Shown here in pieces: positions 52,691 through 60,513 of a DNA stretch of 64,000 nt. Source of the DNA: an uncultured Spirochaetota bacterium (lineage in GTDB: Bacteria; Spirochaetota; Spirochaetia; Treponematales; Treponemataceae); assembly GCA_944389415.1 (NCBI GenBank), contig CALXMF010000003.1:124001-188000 (forward strand), given 5' to 3'. The notes below the pieces were generated by a model that was given only the letters and a program-made list of their open reading frames with translations, was not told the origin of the DNA and ran no database searches. Position 1 is the stretch's first letter; the number at the start of each line of letters is the position of its first letter. The position numbers and the translations under genes are program-made.

Positions 52691-53833
52691 ATGAGTATGG
52701 TGCAGTATTTTATAACAAAGCCGGTAATGATTACGGCGCTTGGAAACAGCGCTGATGAGACAATGCGGAATCTGCTCAAAGGTGAACAGAAATATTTTAT
52801 CCGCAATAGAGTCGGGGCTCTTGTTGGAAGAGTTCAGCTGCCGGGAGTTGATTTATTTAATGCGATTCTGGAACACGCGGCCGGACAATTACAGGATGAT
52901 GCAAAGCGCATTTTATCAAAATATGATGCTTCTCGTGTCGGTGTCGCAATAGGCGGCTGTGATTATCACAGTCAGATGGCGTTTTCTGAGCATAAAAAAT
53001 ATCTGGAAGAAGGTTCTTTTGGTTCATATAGGGTTGATCTTCAGAATCCTTATGTTCCAGCGGAAAGGCTTGCTTCTATTTTAGGTCTGAAAGGGCCTGT
53101 TTTTAGTGTGGCTGCTGCCTGTGCGTCGGGAGTGTCTTCCGTAATCAGAGGAATTGATTTAATAGAAAGCGGAGCTGCTGACGCGATGCTTGTTGGCGGA
53201 ATTGATCTGGCAAGCGACTTGATTTCAGCCGGCTTTATGTCGCTGTCAGCGGTAAGTCCATTACCTACAAATCCGTTCAGCGCTAACAGAAGCGGTATAA
53301 CATTGGGAGATGGCGCTGGTCTGTTTTTTATAACAAAAGAACAGATTGTTCCTTTTCCGGTTGTGATTACCGGTTTTGCCGAATCAAGTGATGGATACAA
53401 TATGACCAGCCCTGATCCTGAAGGTGCTGCCGTTATACATATTATGAGACAGGCGCTGGCAATGGCTAAAAAGCAGCCGCAGGATATTGGGTATATCAAT
53501 TTGCATGGAACAGGAACTGAAGTAAATGATGCGATGGAATCAGGCGCGGTTAATGCCGTATTTGGTTCTGAGGTGAAAGTATCATCTACAAAGGCTATGA
53601 CCGGTCATACGCTTGGTTCAGCCGGTGCGATAGGTGCGTCAATTTGTGCTCTGACTCTCGCTGCGGAAATGCCGCAGATGCTGCCTCCTCATGTATATGA
53701 CGGTATCAGTGATCCTGCCTTACCGGCTCTTAATTTTGTAAAAGGCGGTGACTGCGCAAATCTTAAAACTGTTATGTGTTCCGCGTTTGCTTTCGGCGGA
53801 GCGAACGCGGTTCTTGTTCTGGAGAAAATATAA
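52691..53833 (+). CDS. apeO: Beta-ketoacyl-ACP synthase (ApeO type)
   Basis: A 380-residue FabF-like ketosynthase with an intact catalytic triad: Cys in SVAAACASGVSS, His in INLHGTGTEVND and His in STKAMTGHTLGSAGA. The C-terminal AFAFGGANAVLVL is typical. It likely partners the chain-length factor at 58059 to extend the polyene with malonyl-ACP. AAAGGTG precedes the ATG. The dehydratase begins 1 base after its stop. Confidence 0.88.
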   Translation: MSMVQYFITKPVMITALGNSADETMRNLLKGEQKYFIRNRVGALVGRVQLPGVDLFNAILEHAAGQLQDDAKRILSKYDASRVGVAIGGCDYHSQMAFSEHKKYLEEGSFGSYRVDLQNPYVPAERLASILGLKGPVFSVAAACASGVSSVIRGIDLIESGAADAMLVGGIDLASDLISAGFMSLSAVSPLPTNPFSANRSGITLGDGAGLFFITKEQIVPFPVVITGFAESSDGYNMTSPDPEGAAVIHIMRQALAMAKKQPQDIGYINLHGTGTEVNDAMESGAVNAVFGSEVKVSSTKAMTGHTLGSAGAIGASICALTLAAEMPQMLPPHVYDGISDPALPALNFVKGGDCANLKTVMCSAFAFGGANAVLVLEKI

Positions 53834-53834
53834 T

Positions 53835-54308
53835 ATGAAACAGATAGATCTTCCGCTTATGGGAAAAGACAAAATACTGCCGTTTCTCCCACATAGAAAT
53901 AATATGCTGTTAATAGACGGTATACTGTCAGTGTTTGAAAACGCTTTGACTGCGCACGCGACACTTGATGCTGGTTCTCCGCTGTTCTTTGATGAAAAAA
54001 CGCCTGGATATGTCTCTTTTGAGCTTATTGCGCAGGCGATCAGTGTGTTTTCTCATATTAAAGAATATGCGGGAAAAGATAAACCGGAGATTGGTTTTAT
54101 TTTGCGTGTGACAGATTTTATTATTTCACGTCCTTTTTTTGATAAAAATGAAACGGTTCAGATAGAAGTTCAACAGGAAACAGATTTATTTAACGGTCTT
54201 TTTTCTTTTTCCGGCAGAGTCTTTAATGAAAACGGGACAGCTGCGGAAGGCAGACTGCTTGTTATGAGCGTTGAGGATGTTGCACAAATTATAAAACTGG
54301 AGGAATAA
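53835..54308 (+). CDS. apeP: 3-hydroxyacyl-ACP dehydratase (ApeP type)
   Basis: A 157-residue hotdog dehydratase: LPFLPHRNNMLLIDGIL at the start is the FabZ-like first motif, and PGYVSFELIAQAISVFS holds the helical active-site region. It should act as the partner of the ApeI-type dehydratase in forming trans double bonds. I start at 53835, just after the ketosynthase stop; a longer open frame would overlap the ketosynthase by 86 bases and is not supported. Confidence 0.82.
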   Translation: MKQIDLPLMGKDKILPFLPHRNNMLLIDGILSVFENALTAHATLDAGSPLFFDEKTPGYVSFELIAQAISVFSHIKEYAGKDKPEIGFILRVTDFIISRPFFDKNETVQIEVQQETDLFNGLFSFSGRVFNENGTAAEGRLLVMSVEDVAQIIKLEE

Positions 54309-54310
54309 TA

Positions 54311-55036
54311 TTGGATACAAAGATGGTTCTTGTGACCGGCGCATTGCGGGGAATAGGCCGCGCGTGTTGTTTGCGCCTTGCAAGGGATGGTTACAAGGTT
54401 GTAATTAATTACCGGGGCGAGAACGGAGAAAAAGCTGACGAGCTGCGCGCGGAAATTGAGCGGAACGGCGGGTCGGCATCTCTGATTAAGTTTGATATTG
54501 CAGATAGAGATGAATGCCGCGCTGCGTTGGAATCATATACAGAATCACATGGAGCGTTTTGGGGAATAGTGCTGAACGCGGGAATATGCCGTGACAATGT
54601 ATTTGTTGCGATGGATGATAGCGACTGGGATGATGTTATTCATACTAATCTGGACGGGTTTTATAATGTATTGAAACCTGTTTTGATGCCAATGTGCAAA
54701 AAGAGAAAGGGGCGAATCGTTGTTCTGTCATCTGTTTCCGGTGTTATGGGTAATAGGGGACAAGTAAATTATAGTGCGTCAAAAGCCGGTCTCATAGGCG
54801 CGGTAAAGGCTCTTGCGCTGGAACTTGCGTCCCGCAATATTACGGTAAATGCTGTTGCTCCGGGAGTTATTGAAACTGATATGATTCAGGGGCTCCCTGT
54901 TGATGAAATTAAAAATATGATTCCGATGAAGCGGCTTGGAAAACCAGATGATATTGCCGCGGCTGTTTCTTTTCTTATCTCAGAGAACGCGGGGTATATC
55001 ACCCGTCAGGTATTGTCGGTAAACGGAGGCCTGTGA
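54311..55036 (+). CDS. apeQ: 3-oxoacyl-ACP reductase, FabG-like (ApeQ type)
   Basis: A 241-residue SDR ketoreductase with VLVTGALRGIGRACCLRLA (NADPH loop), LNAGICRD, VVLSSVSGVMG and VNYSASKAGL (catalytic S, YxxxK), plus NAVAPGVIETDM. It reduces the beta-keto group during polyene extension. It starts with TTG at 54311, two bases after the dehydratase stop, with GGAGGAAT just upstream. The stop overlaps the next ATG. Confidence 0.9.
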   Translation: MDTKMVLVTGALRGIGRACCLRLARDGYKVVINYRGENGEKADELRAEIERNGGSASLIKFDIADRDECRAALESYTESHGAFWGIVLNAGICRDNVFVAMDDSDWDDVIHTNLDGFYNVLKPVLMPMCKKRKGRIVVLSSVSGVMGNRGQVNYSASKAGLIGAVKALALELASRNITVNAVAPGVIETDMIQGLPVDEIKNMIPMKRLGKPDDIAAAVSFLISENAGYITRQVLSVNGGL

Positions 55037-56256
55037 TGAAACGCAGAGTTGTTATCACTGGCGGAAGTATTGTTTCTTCACTTGGTGTAACAGATGCGGA
55101 TGTAATGCAGAGTCTTAAAGCTCTGAAAAATAAAGTTGTTATTATGCCTGACTGGGAGGCATATGAAGGCTTACGGCCTCATCTGGCTGCTCCAGTAACG
55201 GCGGAACTCAGGTCTTTTTCACGCAAAGAAACAAGAGGCATGGGGCGTGTGGCGCTGCTGGCGCTGAACGCAACAGAAACAGCTTTGGAAAAAGCCCGCC
55301 TTATTGGCTGTGATGAACTTAAAAACGGGTTAACCGGTATTTCTTATGGATCATCTGCCGGGGATGTTGATGCCCTTCTTGATTTTTATAAATTGCTGGT
55401 AAATAAAAATTCCAGCTCTATATCCGCAGCGACTTATATTAAGGCGATGCCGCAGACATGCGCGGCTAATCTGTCTGTGCGCTATGGATTAACAGGACGG
55501 CTTATTACTACGAATACGGCATGTACGTCGGGGAGTATGGCGATTGGCTACGCATATGAGGCTGTCGCGAATGGAGCGCAGGATATTATGATAGCCGGCG
55601 GAGCGGAAGAGCTTACACCGGCTGATGCGGCTGTTTTTGATTCTCTGTTTTCAGCTTCTGTTGATAATGAGCATCCTGAACGGACGCCGCGGGCATATGA
55701 TAAAACTCGTGATGGGCTTGTTGTTGGAGAAGGCGCTGGTACGCTTATTCTTGAGGAATATGAGCATGCCCTCAGCAGGGGAGCGGATATATACGCAGAG
55801 ATTGTAGGATTCGCTACAAATACAGACGGTACGCATATCACGCATCCAAACCAGAATACCGTAGCGCAGGTTATGAAAATGGCGCTCAGTGATGCAGGTT
55901 TGTGTCCTGCTGATATTGGTTATATCAATATGCACGGGACGGCGACTGTTTCCGGTGATATTGTTGAGTCAAATGCGGTGTTCTCCGTGTTTGGCGACTC
56001 TGTTCCGGTATCAACTCTGAAAAATTATACTGGCCATACACTTGGCGCGTGCGGAGCTATTGAAGCATGGTGTACAATACTCATGCAGCGTAATAACTGG
56101 TTCTGTCCGAATCTTAATTTAACAGAGCGGGATGAGGAAATTGCTCCGCTCGATTTTATCACAGGAAATGGACGGGAACTTTCTGTTGAATATGTGATGT
56201 CTAATAATTTCGCGTTCGGCGGTATCAATACATCACTTATTTTCCGTAAGGTATAA
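55036..56256 (+). CDS. apeR: Second beta-ketoacyl-ACP synthase (ApeR type)
   Basis: A 406-residue FabF-like ketosynthase: Cys in TTNTACTSGSMAIG, His in INMHGTATVSGD and His in LKNYTGHTLGACGA. It is distinct from the 52691 enzyme, as in other APE clusters, where ApeR may start chain extension on the aryl unit. GGAGG stands upstream and the ATG overlaps the reductase stop (TGATG). It is the last gene before a hairpin. Confidence 0.88.
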   Translation: MKRRVVITGGSIVSSLGVTDADVMQSLKALKNKVVIMPDWEAYEGLRPHLAAPVTAELRSFSRKETRGMGRVALLALNATETALEKARLIGCDELKNGLTGISYGSSAGDVDALLDFYKLLVNKNSSSISAATYIKAMPQTCAANLSVRYGLTGRLITTNTACTSGSMAIGYAYEAVANGAQDIMIAGGAEELTPADAAVFDSLFSASVDNEHPERTPRAYDKTRDGLVVGEGAGTLILEEYEHALSRGADIYAEIVGFATNTDGTHITHPNQNTVAQVMKMALSDAGLCPADIGYINMHGTATVSGDIVESNAVFSVFGDSVPVSTLKNYTGHTLGACGAIEAWCTILMQRNNWFCPNLNLTERDEEIAPLDFITGNGRELSVEYVMSNNFAFGGINTSLIFRKV

Positions 56257-56266
56257 AACAGTTTAC

Positions 56267-56299
56267 GGCGGTATAGCGGTATATATATACTATACCGCC
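56267..56299 (+). terminator. Hairpin after the second ketosynthase gene
   Basis: GGCGGTATAG (56267-56276) and CTATACCGCC (56290-56299) form a perfect 10-base stem with a 13-base AT loop, starting 11 bases after the stop. No strong T-run follows. It probably ends or attenuates the main operon. Confidence 0.55.
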
Positions 56300-56328
56300 T
56301 GCCTGTTATAATAAAAACGTTATTTTAG

Positions 56329-56356
56329 TTGACATTTCGTTATTTTCCTGTATGAT
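56329..56356 (+). promoter_or_regulatory. Strong sigma70-like promoter of the second aryl polyene unit
   Basis: TTGACA (56329-56334), a 16-base spacer and TATGAT (56351-56356). It lies 10 bases before the start codon of the next gene, so that transcript would have a very short leader. Confidence 0.65.
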
Positions 56357-56365
56357 AAAGCCAAT

Positions 56366-56908
56366 ATGAAGAAGTTATATGGAACTGCTATTTTTATTTT
56401 ATGTATCAGTGTATTGAGTTTTTCGGAAACAGTAATTACAAAATCGGGAAAAACATATACTGGTAAAATAATTGATGAGAACGAAAATGGAAATATATCT
56501 ATTCTTATAGAGATTAATAAAGATGATATTCAGAGTATTTCCGAGTCTGATACTGCTGCTTTTTTCCGCCCGGTAAAGAAAATTCCTGCAAAACCTGGGA
56601 ATTTTGAAGTGATCTCTGGTTCCGCTGTTCCAACTCCAATAGACACATCTCGTCTCAGGACAGCACTGTCCAAGGCGTTAAATAAACACGGATATAAGAT
56701 TTTGTCTGATGAACAGGGAGTAATAACCTATCAGTTATGGAAAAGAGATTTTGATTGCACAGTGAAATTCTGTTATTGTGAAGACGAATACTGGTATGAG
56801 TATGTTGAGTCGCGGAATTTAGATGCGAACCCTGCTAAAGATAAGATCCACAAAAATTACCGAAGATGGATCGGTATATTGGAAAAGGAATTGGCCTTTC
56901 TTTATTAA
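56366..56908 (+). CDS. Exported hypothetical protein within the aryl polyene cluster
   Basis: A 180-residue protein with a signal peptide (MKKLYGTAIFILCISVLSF). The start of the mature part, TVITKSGKTYTGKIIDENENGNISIL, resembles short beta-rich envelope proteins with a KSGKxxxG motif. The C-terminal half (ITYQLWKRDFDCTVKFCYCEDEYWYEYVES) contains three cysteines in a tight group. I do not recognise it as a standard ape gene. It is driven by its own promoter at 56329 and lacks a clear ribosome site. It leads the unit with the methyltransferase, chain-length factor and acyltransferase. Confidence 0.6.
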   Translation: MKKLYGTAIFILCISVLSFSETVITKSGKTYTGKIIDENENGNISILIEINKDDIQSISESDTAAFFRPVKKIPAKPGNFEVISGSAVPTPIDTSRLRTALSKALNKHGYKILSDEQGVITYQLWKRDFDCTVKFCYCEDEYWYEYVESRNLDANPAKDKIHKNYRRWIGILEKELAFLY

Positions 56909-56976
56909 TTTTTATATATTATGACGCGGTAATCTGGAGGCATATTATTTCACGCAAAGATACTACAAACAGCAGT

Positions 56977-58062
56977 ATGGATACGTATTATATAGAAGAT
57001 ACGATGAGCGCTGTTGATGCACGTTTTGAGGCTCAGAAGATAGCTTTCGCTCCATTTAGTTTTCAGGCGGCGTACGCAATGATGCAGCTGGGAATATTAG
57101 CTGCGCTGCTCAAAAGCGGCGAAACGGGACTAACTGAAAATGAAATCGCGGAAAAATGTTCTGTGTCGTCTTATGGTATCAGTGTGCTTATACAGATCGG
57201 GTTGGGGCTGGGTATCCTGAAGTTGTCTGAGAATGGACGGCTCATATTAAGCAAAATCGGATATTTTCTTGCGGACGATTATCTGACAAAAGTAAATATG
57301 GATTTTATGCAGGATGTCTGTTATGACGGCGCGAAATATCTTGAGGCAAGTATCAGAAGCGGGCGGCCTGAAGGACTGAAAGTATTTGGTGACAAATGGA
57401 AGACCGTGTATGAGGCGCTGGCATATCTTCCTGAAAGGGTCAGAAAAAGCTGGTTTGCCTTTGATCATAATTACTCGGATAATATTTTTCCTGAAACACT
57501 TGATATTGTTTTTTCTGATAAACCTGCAAAACTGTACGATATCGGCGGAAATACCGCGCGGTGGGCGCTGACCTGTGTAAAACATGATCCTGATGTTCAG
57601 GTTACTATAATTGATTTGCCCGGACAGACTGCTGTTGCTGAACGGAACGCCGCAAAAGAAGGCTTTGCCGACCGCATTAAAACGTGCCCGATGAATATTC
57701 TTGCGGATGATTCTGCGGTGCCGGAAGGCGCTGATGTTATCTGGATGAGTCAGTTTCTTGACTGTTTTTCTCCAGAAGAGATTACAAAAATCTGCGCGAA
57801 AGCTGCGGCGGCTTCTTGTGATAAAACTAAAATATATGTGCTTGAACCGCTCATTGATAAACAGCGTTTCCGCGCTTCTTCTTTCTGTTTACAGGAGACG
57901 AGCCTGTATTTTACCTGTATTGCGAACGGAAACAGCAGAATGTACACTTATGCGGATATTGTTCCGGCGATAGAGCGGGGCGGTCTGCGTCTGGAGACGG
58001 CGCATCATAATCTGGGAATTTTCAGTTATACGCTGCTTGTTTTCAGGAGAAACGCGCAATGA
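56977..58062 (+). CDS. apeB: SAM-dependent methyltransferase (ApeB type)
   Basis: A methyltransferase of about 361 residues. The N-terminal winged-helix dimerisation part (GLTENEIAEKCSVSSYGISVLIQIGLGLGILKL) and DIGGNTARWALTCVKHDPDVQVTIIDLPGQ (SAM motif I) with WMSQFLDCFSPEE place it with O-methyltransferases. In APE pathways it methylates the aryl ring. The start is uncertain: I use ATG 56977 (MDTYYIED), downstream of a longer frame that would overlap the previous gene; MSAVDAR at 57004 is an alternative. Its end overlaps the next ATG (ATGA). Confidence 0.78.
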   Translation: MDTYYIEDTMSAVDARFEAQKIAFAPFSFQAAYAMMQLGILAALLKSGETGLTENEIAEKCSVSSYGISVLIQIGLGLGILKLSENGRLILSKIGYFLADDYLTKVNMDFMQDVCYDGAKYLEASIRSGRPEGLKVFGDKWKTVYEALAYLPERVRKSWFAFDHNYSDNIFPETLDIVFSDKPAKLYDIGGNTARWALTCVKHDPDVQVTIIDLPGQTAVAERNAAKEGFADRIKTCPMNILADDSAVPEGADVIWMSQFLDCFSPEEITKICAKAAAASCDKTKIYVLEPLIDKQRFRASSFCLQETSLYFTCIANGNSRMYTYADIVPAIERGGLRLETAHHNLGIFSYTLLVFRRNAQ

Positions 58063-58709
58063 TAGACTCGTTCTGTATGTGGGCGCCCGGTCTTGCAGCA
58101 AAAACTGATTGGCAGGACTGGATTCGCGGTAAAAAAAATATAGATGATTCGACAGAGTCTCCAAAAATTACGTTCGCGTCTCCGATTGTTACCAGACGGT
58201 TCAGCCAATTAACAAAAATGACGTGTTATATGGCGCACCGGCTGAAACTGGATACGGATATGCTGTTTTTTACATCAGCGCGCGGGGAAATCGATATTCA
58301 GTACAAAATAAATACTTCATTCGCACGCGAGAATGAGGTAAAACCGGCGATGTTTACTCTTTCGGTATTTAATACCGCTCCAGCTGAAGCGACTATTCTT
58401 TTAAAGTCAAAAGTACCATATTGCCCGATTTATTCAGGATTTGAGAATGCTGTCCGTAATCTGATTACTGTTGGCTGCGCGCCGCTTATCTCTGAGAGAC
58501 TGCGTTCTGTCATGTTGATATATGCGGAAGAACGTGTTCCTGATGAATACCGGCATAACCTGTCAGGGCCGATACTGCCCCCGCTGTGTGTGGGAATAAA
58601 AGTTTCAGGAAAGGATGGCATCCATGATTTTCCGCCAGAATCACTGGCGGATGCTGTAAGTCTGATAACATATCTTGTTGAGCATAAATCTGCTGTATGG
58701 TTAGAATAA
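58059..58709 (+). CDS. apeC: Ketosynthase-like chain-length factor (ApeC type)
   Basis: A 216-residue protein of the small ketosynthase-like family (Ketoacyl-synt_2 type). It has WAPGLAAKTDWQDWIRGK and FASPIVTRRFSQLTKMT, typical of this group, but lacks the Cys-His-His triad. In APE assembly it pairs with ApeO as chain-length factor. It overlaps the methyltransferase by 4 bases and the acyltransferase by 13. Confidence 0.82.
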   Translation: MIDSFCMWAPGLAAKTDWQDWIRGKKNIDDSTESPKITFASPIVTRRFSQLTKMTCYMAHRLKLDTDMLFFTSARGEIDIQYKINTSFARENEVKPAMFTLSVFNTAPAEATILLKSKVPYCPIYSGFENAVRNLITVGCAPLISERLRSVMLIYAEERVPDEYRHNLSGPILPPLCVGIKVSGKDGIHDFPPESLADAVSLITYLVEHKSAVWLE

Positions 58710-59470
58710 AAGACGGCAGGGTGAGTGTACGAAAAGCTATCATTTATCTGCTTTTTGGCATAGGCGCTCTGCTGCTTGGTTTTGCTGTTCTTCCTGCGGA
58801 GAGGCTGTTTATCCGCTCTGAGGTCCGTTTTAGAAAAACCGGGCGGCGGACTGTTACCCTTGCATACCGGTTTATTGTACGGTTATGTATGATATTCGGT
58901 ATAGTGCGGTTTGAGGGGGCAATACCTGATTTTTCTGATGCTGGCGGCAAAATTATCGCTCCCAATCATCCTTCACTTCTTGATGTGGTAATCCTTTTTG
59001 CGCTGATACCCGGCGCCAACTGTATCGTGCGCGGCGCACTTGTGCACAGTGTCGTAGGCGCTATTGTGTCAGCACTGTATATCGCGAATAACGAAGACTT
59101 TGAACAGCTAAAGCATGACTGTGCCTGTTCGCTTGCGAGAAACGAGACATTGATTATCTTTCCTGAAGGGACACGCACCAGAAAAGGTCAGCCTGTTACC
59201 ATAAAGCGGGGAACCGCGTGTATAGCGCTTTCTGCCGGGGCGCCGATAATCCCTCTGTATATTGGCGGAAATGATAAGAACGGACTGCGTAAAAAAGATC
59301 CGTTCTGGAAAATCAACGATAACGGTTATTACACGTATACTTTTACAAAGGGAAAAGAAATTAATCCCCATATGTTTGACGGCAAAAATGAACGGGAACG
59401 CTCTATCCGGCTTACCGGCTATCTGGAGAATCTGTACCGGGAACATGTACGGGAAACTGTTTTGAGTTAA
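58697..59470 (+). CDS. apeD: 1-acyl-glycerol-3-phosphate acyltransferase-like protein (ApeD type)
   Basis: A 257-residue PlsC-like acyltransferase: IIAPNHPSLLDVVILF is the HX4D motif and IIFPEGTRTRKGQPV the substrate-binding motif. An N-terminal hydrophobic helix (AIIYLLFGIGALLLGFAV) should hold it at the membrane. It may join the aryl polyene to a glycerolipid. It overlaps the chain-length factor and is the last cluster gene. The recombinase gene is convergent, 6 bases away, with no room for a strong terminator. Confidence 0.85.
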   Translation: MVRIKDGRVSVRKAIIYLLFGIGALLLGFAVLPAERLFIRSEVRFRKTGRRTVTLAYRFIVRLCMIFGIVRFEGAIPDFSDAGGKIIAPNHPSLLDVVILFALIPGANCIVRGALVHSVVGAIVSALYIANNEDFEQLKHDCACSLARNETLIIFPEGTRTRKGQPVTIKRGTACIALSAGAPIIPLYIGGNDKNGLRKKDPFWKINDNGYYTYTFTKGKEINPHMFDGKNERERSIRLTGYLENLYREHVRETVLS

Positions 59471-59476
59471 ATTTCT

Positions 59477-60310
59477 TTACAGATTCAGAGCTTCTAATCG
59501 TTTCCTTTTTTCTGTACTTGAAGTTCGTGTATACAGCCGTGTTGTTTCGATAGATGAATGTCCAAGTATGTCTGCCAAATCAGCTAAATCAGAATATTTT
59601 TCAAGATACATTTTTGCGAAAAAATGCCTGAAATTATGAGCATGGACTTTTCCCTGTTGCATTCCAGCATTATGTCCGACAACAGAAAGATCCCGCCAAA
59701 TTTGTGCTAAATCGATTAATTTGTTTTTCTGTCTGCCTGAAAAAATAATGCCATCAAAAAGTTTGTTCTGTTTGCAGTATTGTTTCAGTTCTTCACACAA
59801 CGTGTATGGAATATAAATTTCGCGTTGTTTCTTTTTATTATATACTGTGATAGATTGGGCAAAAAGAGCATTGTAGGTAATATATTTCAGTTCTCCAATT
59901 CTAATGCCTGTCGAGGCTAAAATTCTCATTATAAAATAAATTCGCGGCATATTAAGTGTTAACGCTGTTTTAAGCAGCTTCTGATATTCTTCACGAGTGA
60001 AAGTGTTTTCATAATTTGACTGACGCTGAAGGCGTATTGTTTTGATACATAAATCACTTCTGTTTTGCCATATGAAAAACTTATTGAGCGGAATAATCAT
60101 GCTGTTTATTGTACTTGCTTTAAATTGCTGCATGAGAAACTGTTTATATTGTAAAACAATTTCTTTATTAATTTCGCTAGTACTATCAAAAGAGGAAATA
60201 TAGTTCAAAAAAAAATTAATATCATGAATATACTTTTGAATGGTTGCCGGTGATTTTTCTTCAATAACAAGATACTTTTTGAATTGTTCTACTGAAGCTG
60301 ATAAAATCAT
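59477..60310 (-). CDS. Tyrosine recombinase (XerC-like, phase-variation type candidate)
   Basis: A 277-residue tyrosine recombinase. The N-terminal core-binding SAM-like domain is residues 1-95 (FKKYLVIEEKSPATIQKYIHDINFF). The catalytic domain shows Arg in STGIRIGELKYI, a Lys-bearing KKQREIYIP beta turn, HAHNFRHFFAKMYLE (HxxR), GHSSIETTRLYTRT (His and Tyr). All catalytic residues look present. Length fits small invertases and Xer proteins rather than phage integrases. The start is ATG 60310; TTG at 60316 is alternative. A consensus promoter (60353 to 60325) would give a leader of only about 8 bases, so translation may be leaderless. It is divergent from the DUF2589 operon across paired inverted sites. 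Confidence 0.88.
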   Translation of the reverse strand: MILSASVEQFKKYLVIEEKSPATIQKYIHDINFFLNYISSFDSTSEINKEIVLQYKQFLMQQFKASTINSMIIPLNKFFIWQNRSDLCIKTIRLQRQSNYENTFTREEYQKLLKTALTLNMPRIYFIMRILASTGIRIGELKYITYNALFAQSITVYNKKKQREIYIPYTLCEELKQYCKQNKLFDGIIFSGRQKNKLIDLAQIWRDLSVVGHNAGMQQGKVHAHNFRHFFAKMYLEKYSDLADLADILGHSSIETTRLYTRTSSTEKRKRLEALNL

Positions 60311-60320
60311 TGGCAATATA

Positions 60321-60343
60321 CAATATAATACAACATTACATTG
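60321..60343 (+). repeat. Left 23-bp inverted repeat (candidate recombination site)
   Basis: CAAT-A-TAAT, core ACAAC, ATTA-C-ATTG. The arms are themselves inverted (8 of 9 match) around the asymmetric 5-base core. It matches the right copy (60457-60479, read on the minus strand) at 20 of 23 positions. It contains the -10 (TATTAT) of the recombinase promoter. Confidence 0.7.
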
Positions 60344-60353
60344 TATTTGTCAA
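60325..60353 (-). promoter_or_regulatory. Consensus promoter of the tyrosine recombinase gene
   Basis: On the minus strand: TTGACA (60353-60348), 17-base spacer, TATTAT (60330-60325). The -35 lies in the segment between the inverted repeats and the -10 inside the left repeat, so promoter direction depends on segment orientation. Confidence 0.75.
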
Positions 60354-60456
60354 GGACAAAATAATTTTTATTTAAATTTTTTATGTTTGAAACAAGTCTT
60401 TTCTCTGATTTTTGCATTTGAAAAGTCAATTATCTTAAAATAAGAAAATATTTAGT
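60344..60456. other. Candidate 113-bp invertible segment
   Basis: Very AT-rich non-coding sequence bounded by the 23-bp inverted repeats. It carries a perfect -35 (TTGACA, minus strand) at its left end and no comparable -35 at its right end. Inversion would place that -35 exactly 17 bases before TATAAC (60470-60475) in the right repeat, facing the DUF2589 operon. Confidence 0.55.
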
Positions 60457-60479
60457 CAATATAATGTTGTATAACATTG
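60457..60479 (-). repeat. Right 23-bp inverted repeat (candidate recombination site)
   Basis: On the minus strand: CAAT-G-TTAT, core ACAAC, ATTA-T-ATTG. It has the same core and arm arrangement as the left copy but in opposite orientation, which would direct inversion rather than deletion. On the plus strand it also holds AATGTT-GTAT-AACATT, a perfect dyad. Confidence 0.7.
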
Positions 60480-60513
60480 ATAACGGAGTTTAATACTGCT
60501 GAAGGAGCTTTAT

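Noticed and set aside
59470-60310. Tyrosine recombinase as a prophage or integrative-element integrase
   Set aside because: No attachment site at a tRNA, no excisionase, relaxase or phage genes are seen, and the paired inverted sites fit a local invertase better. An island integrase cannot be fully excluded.
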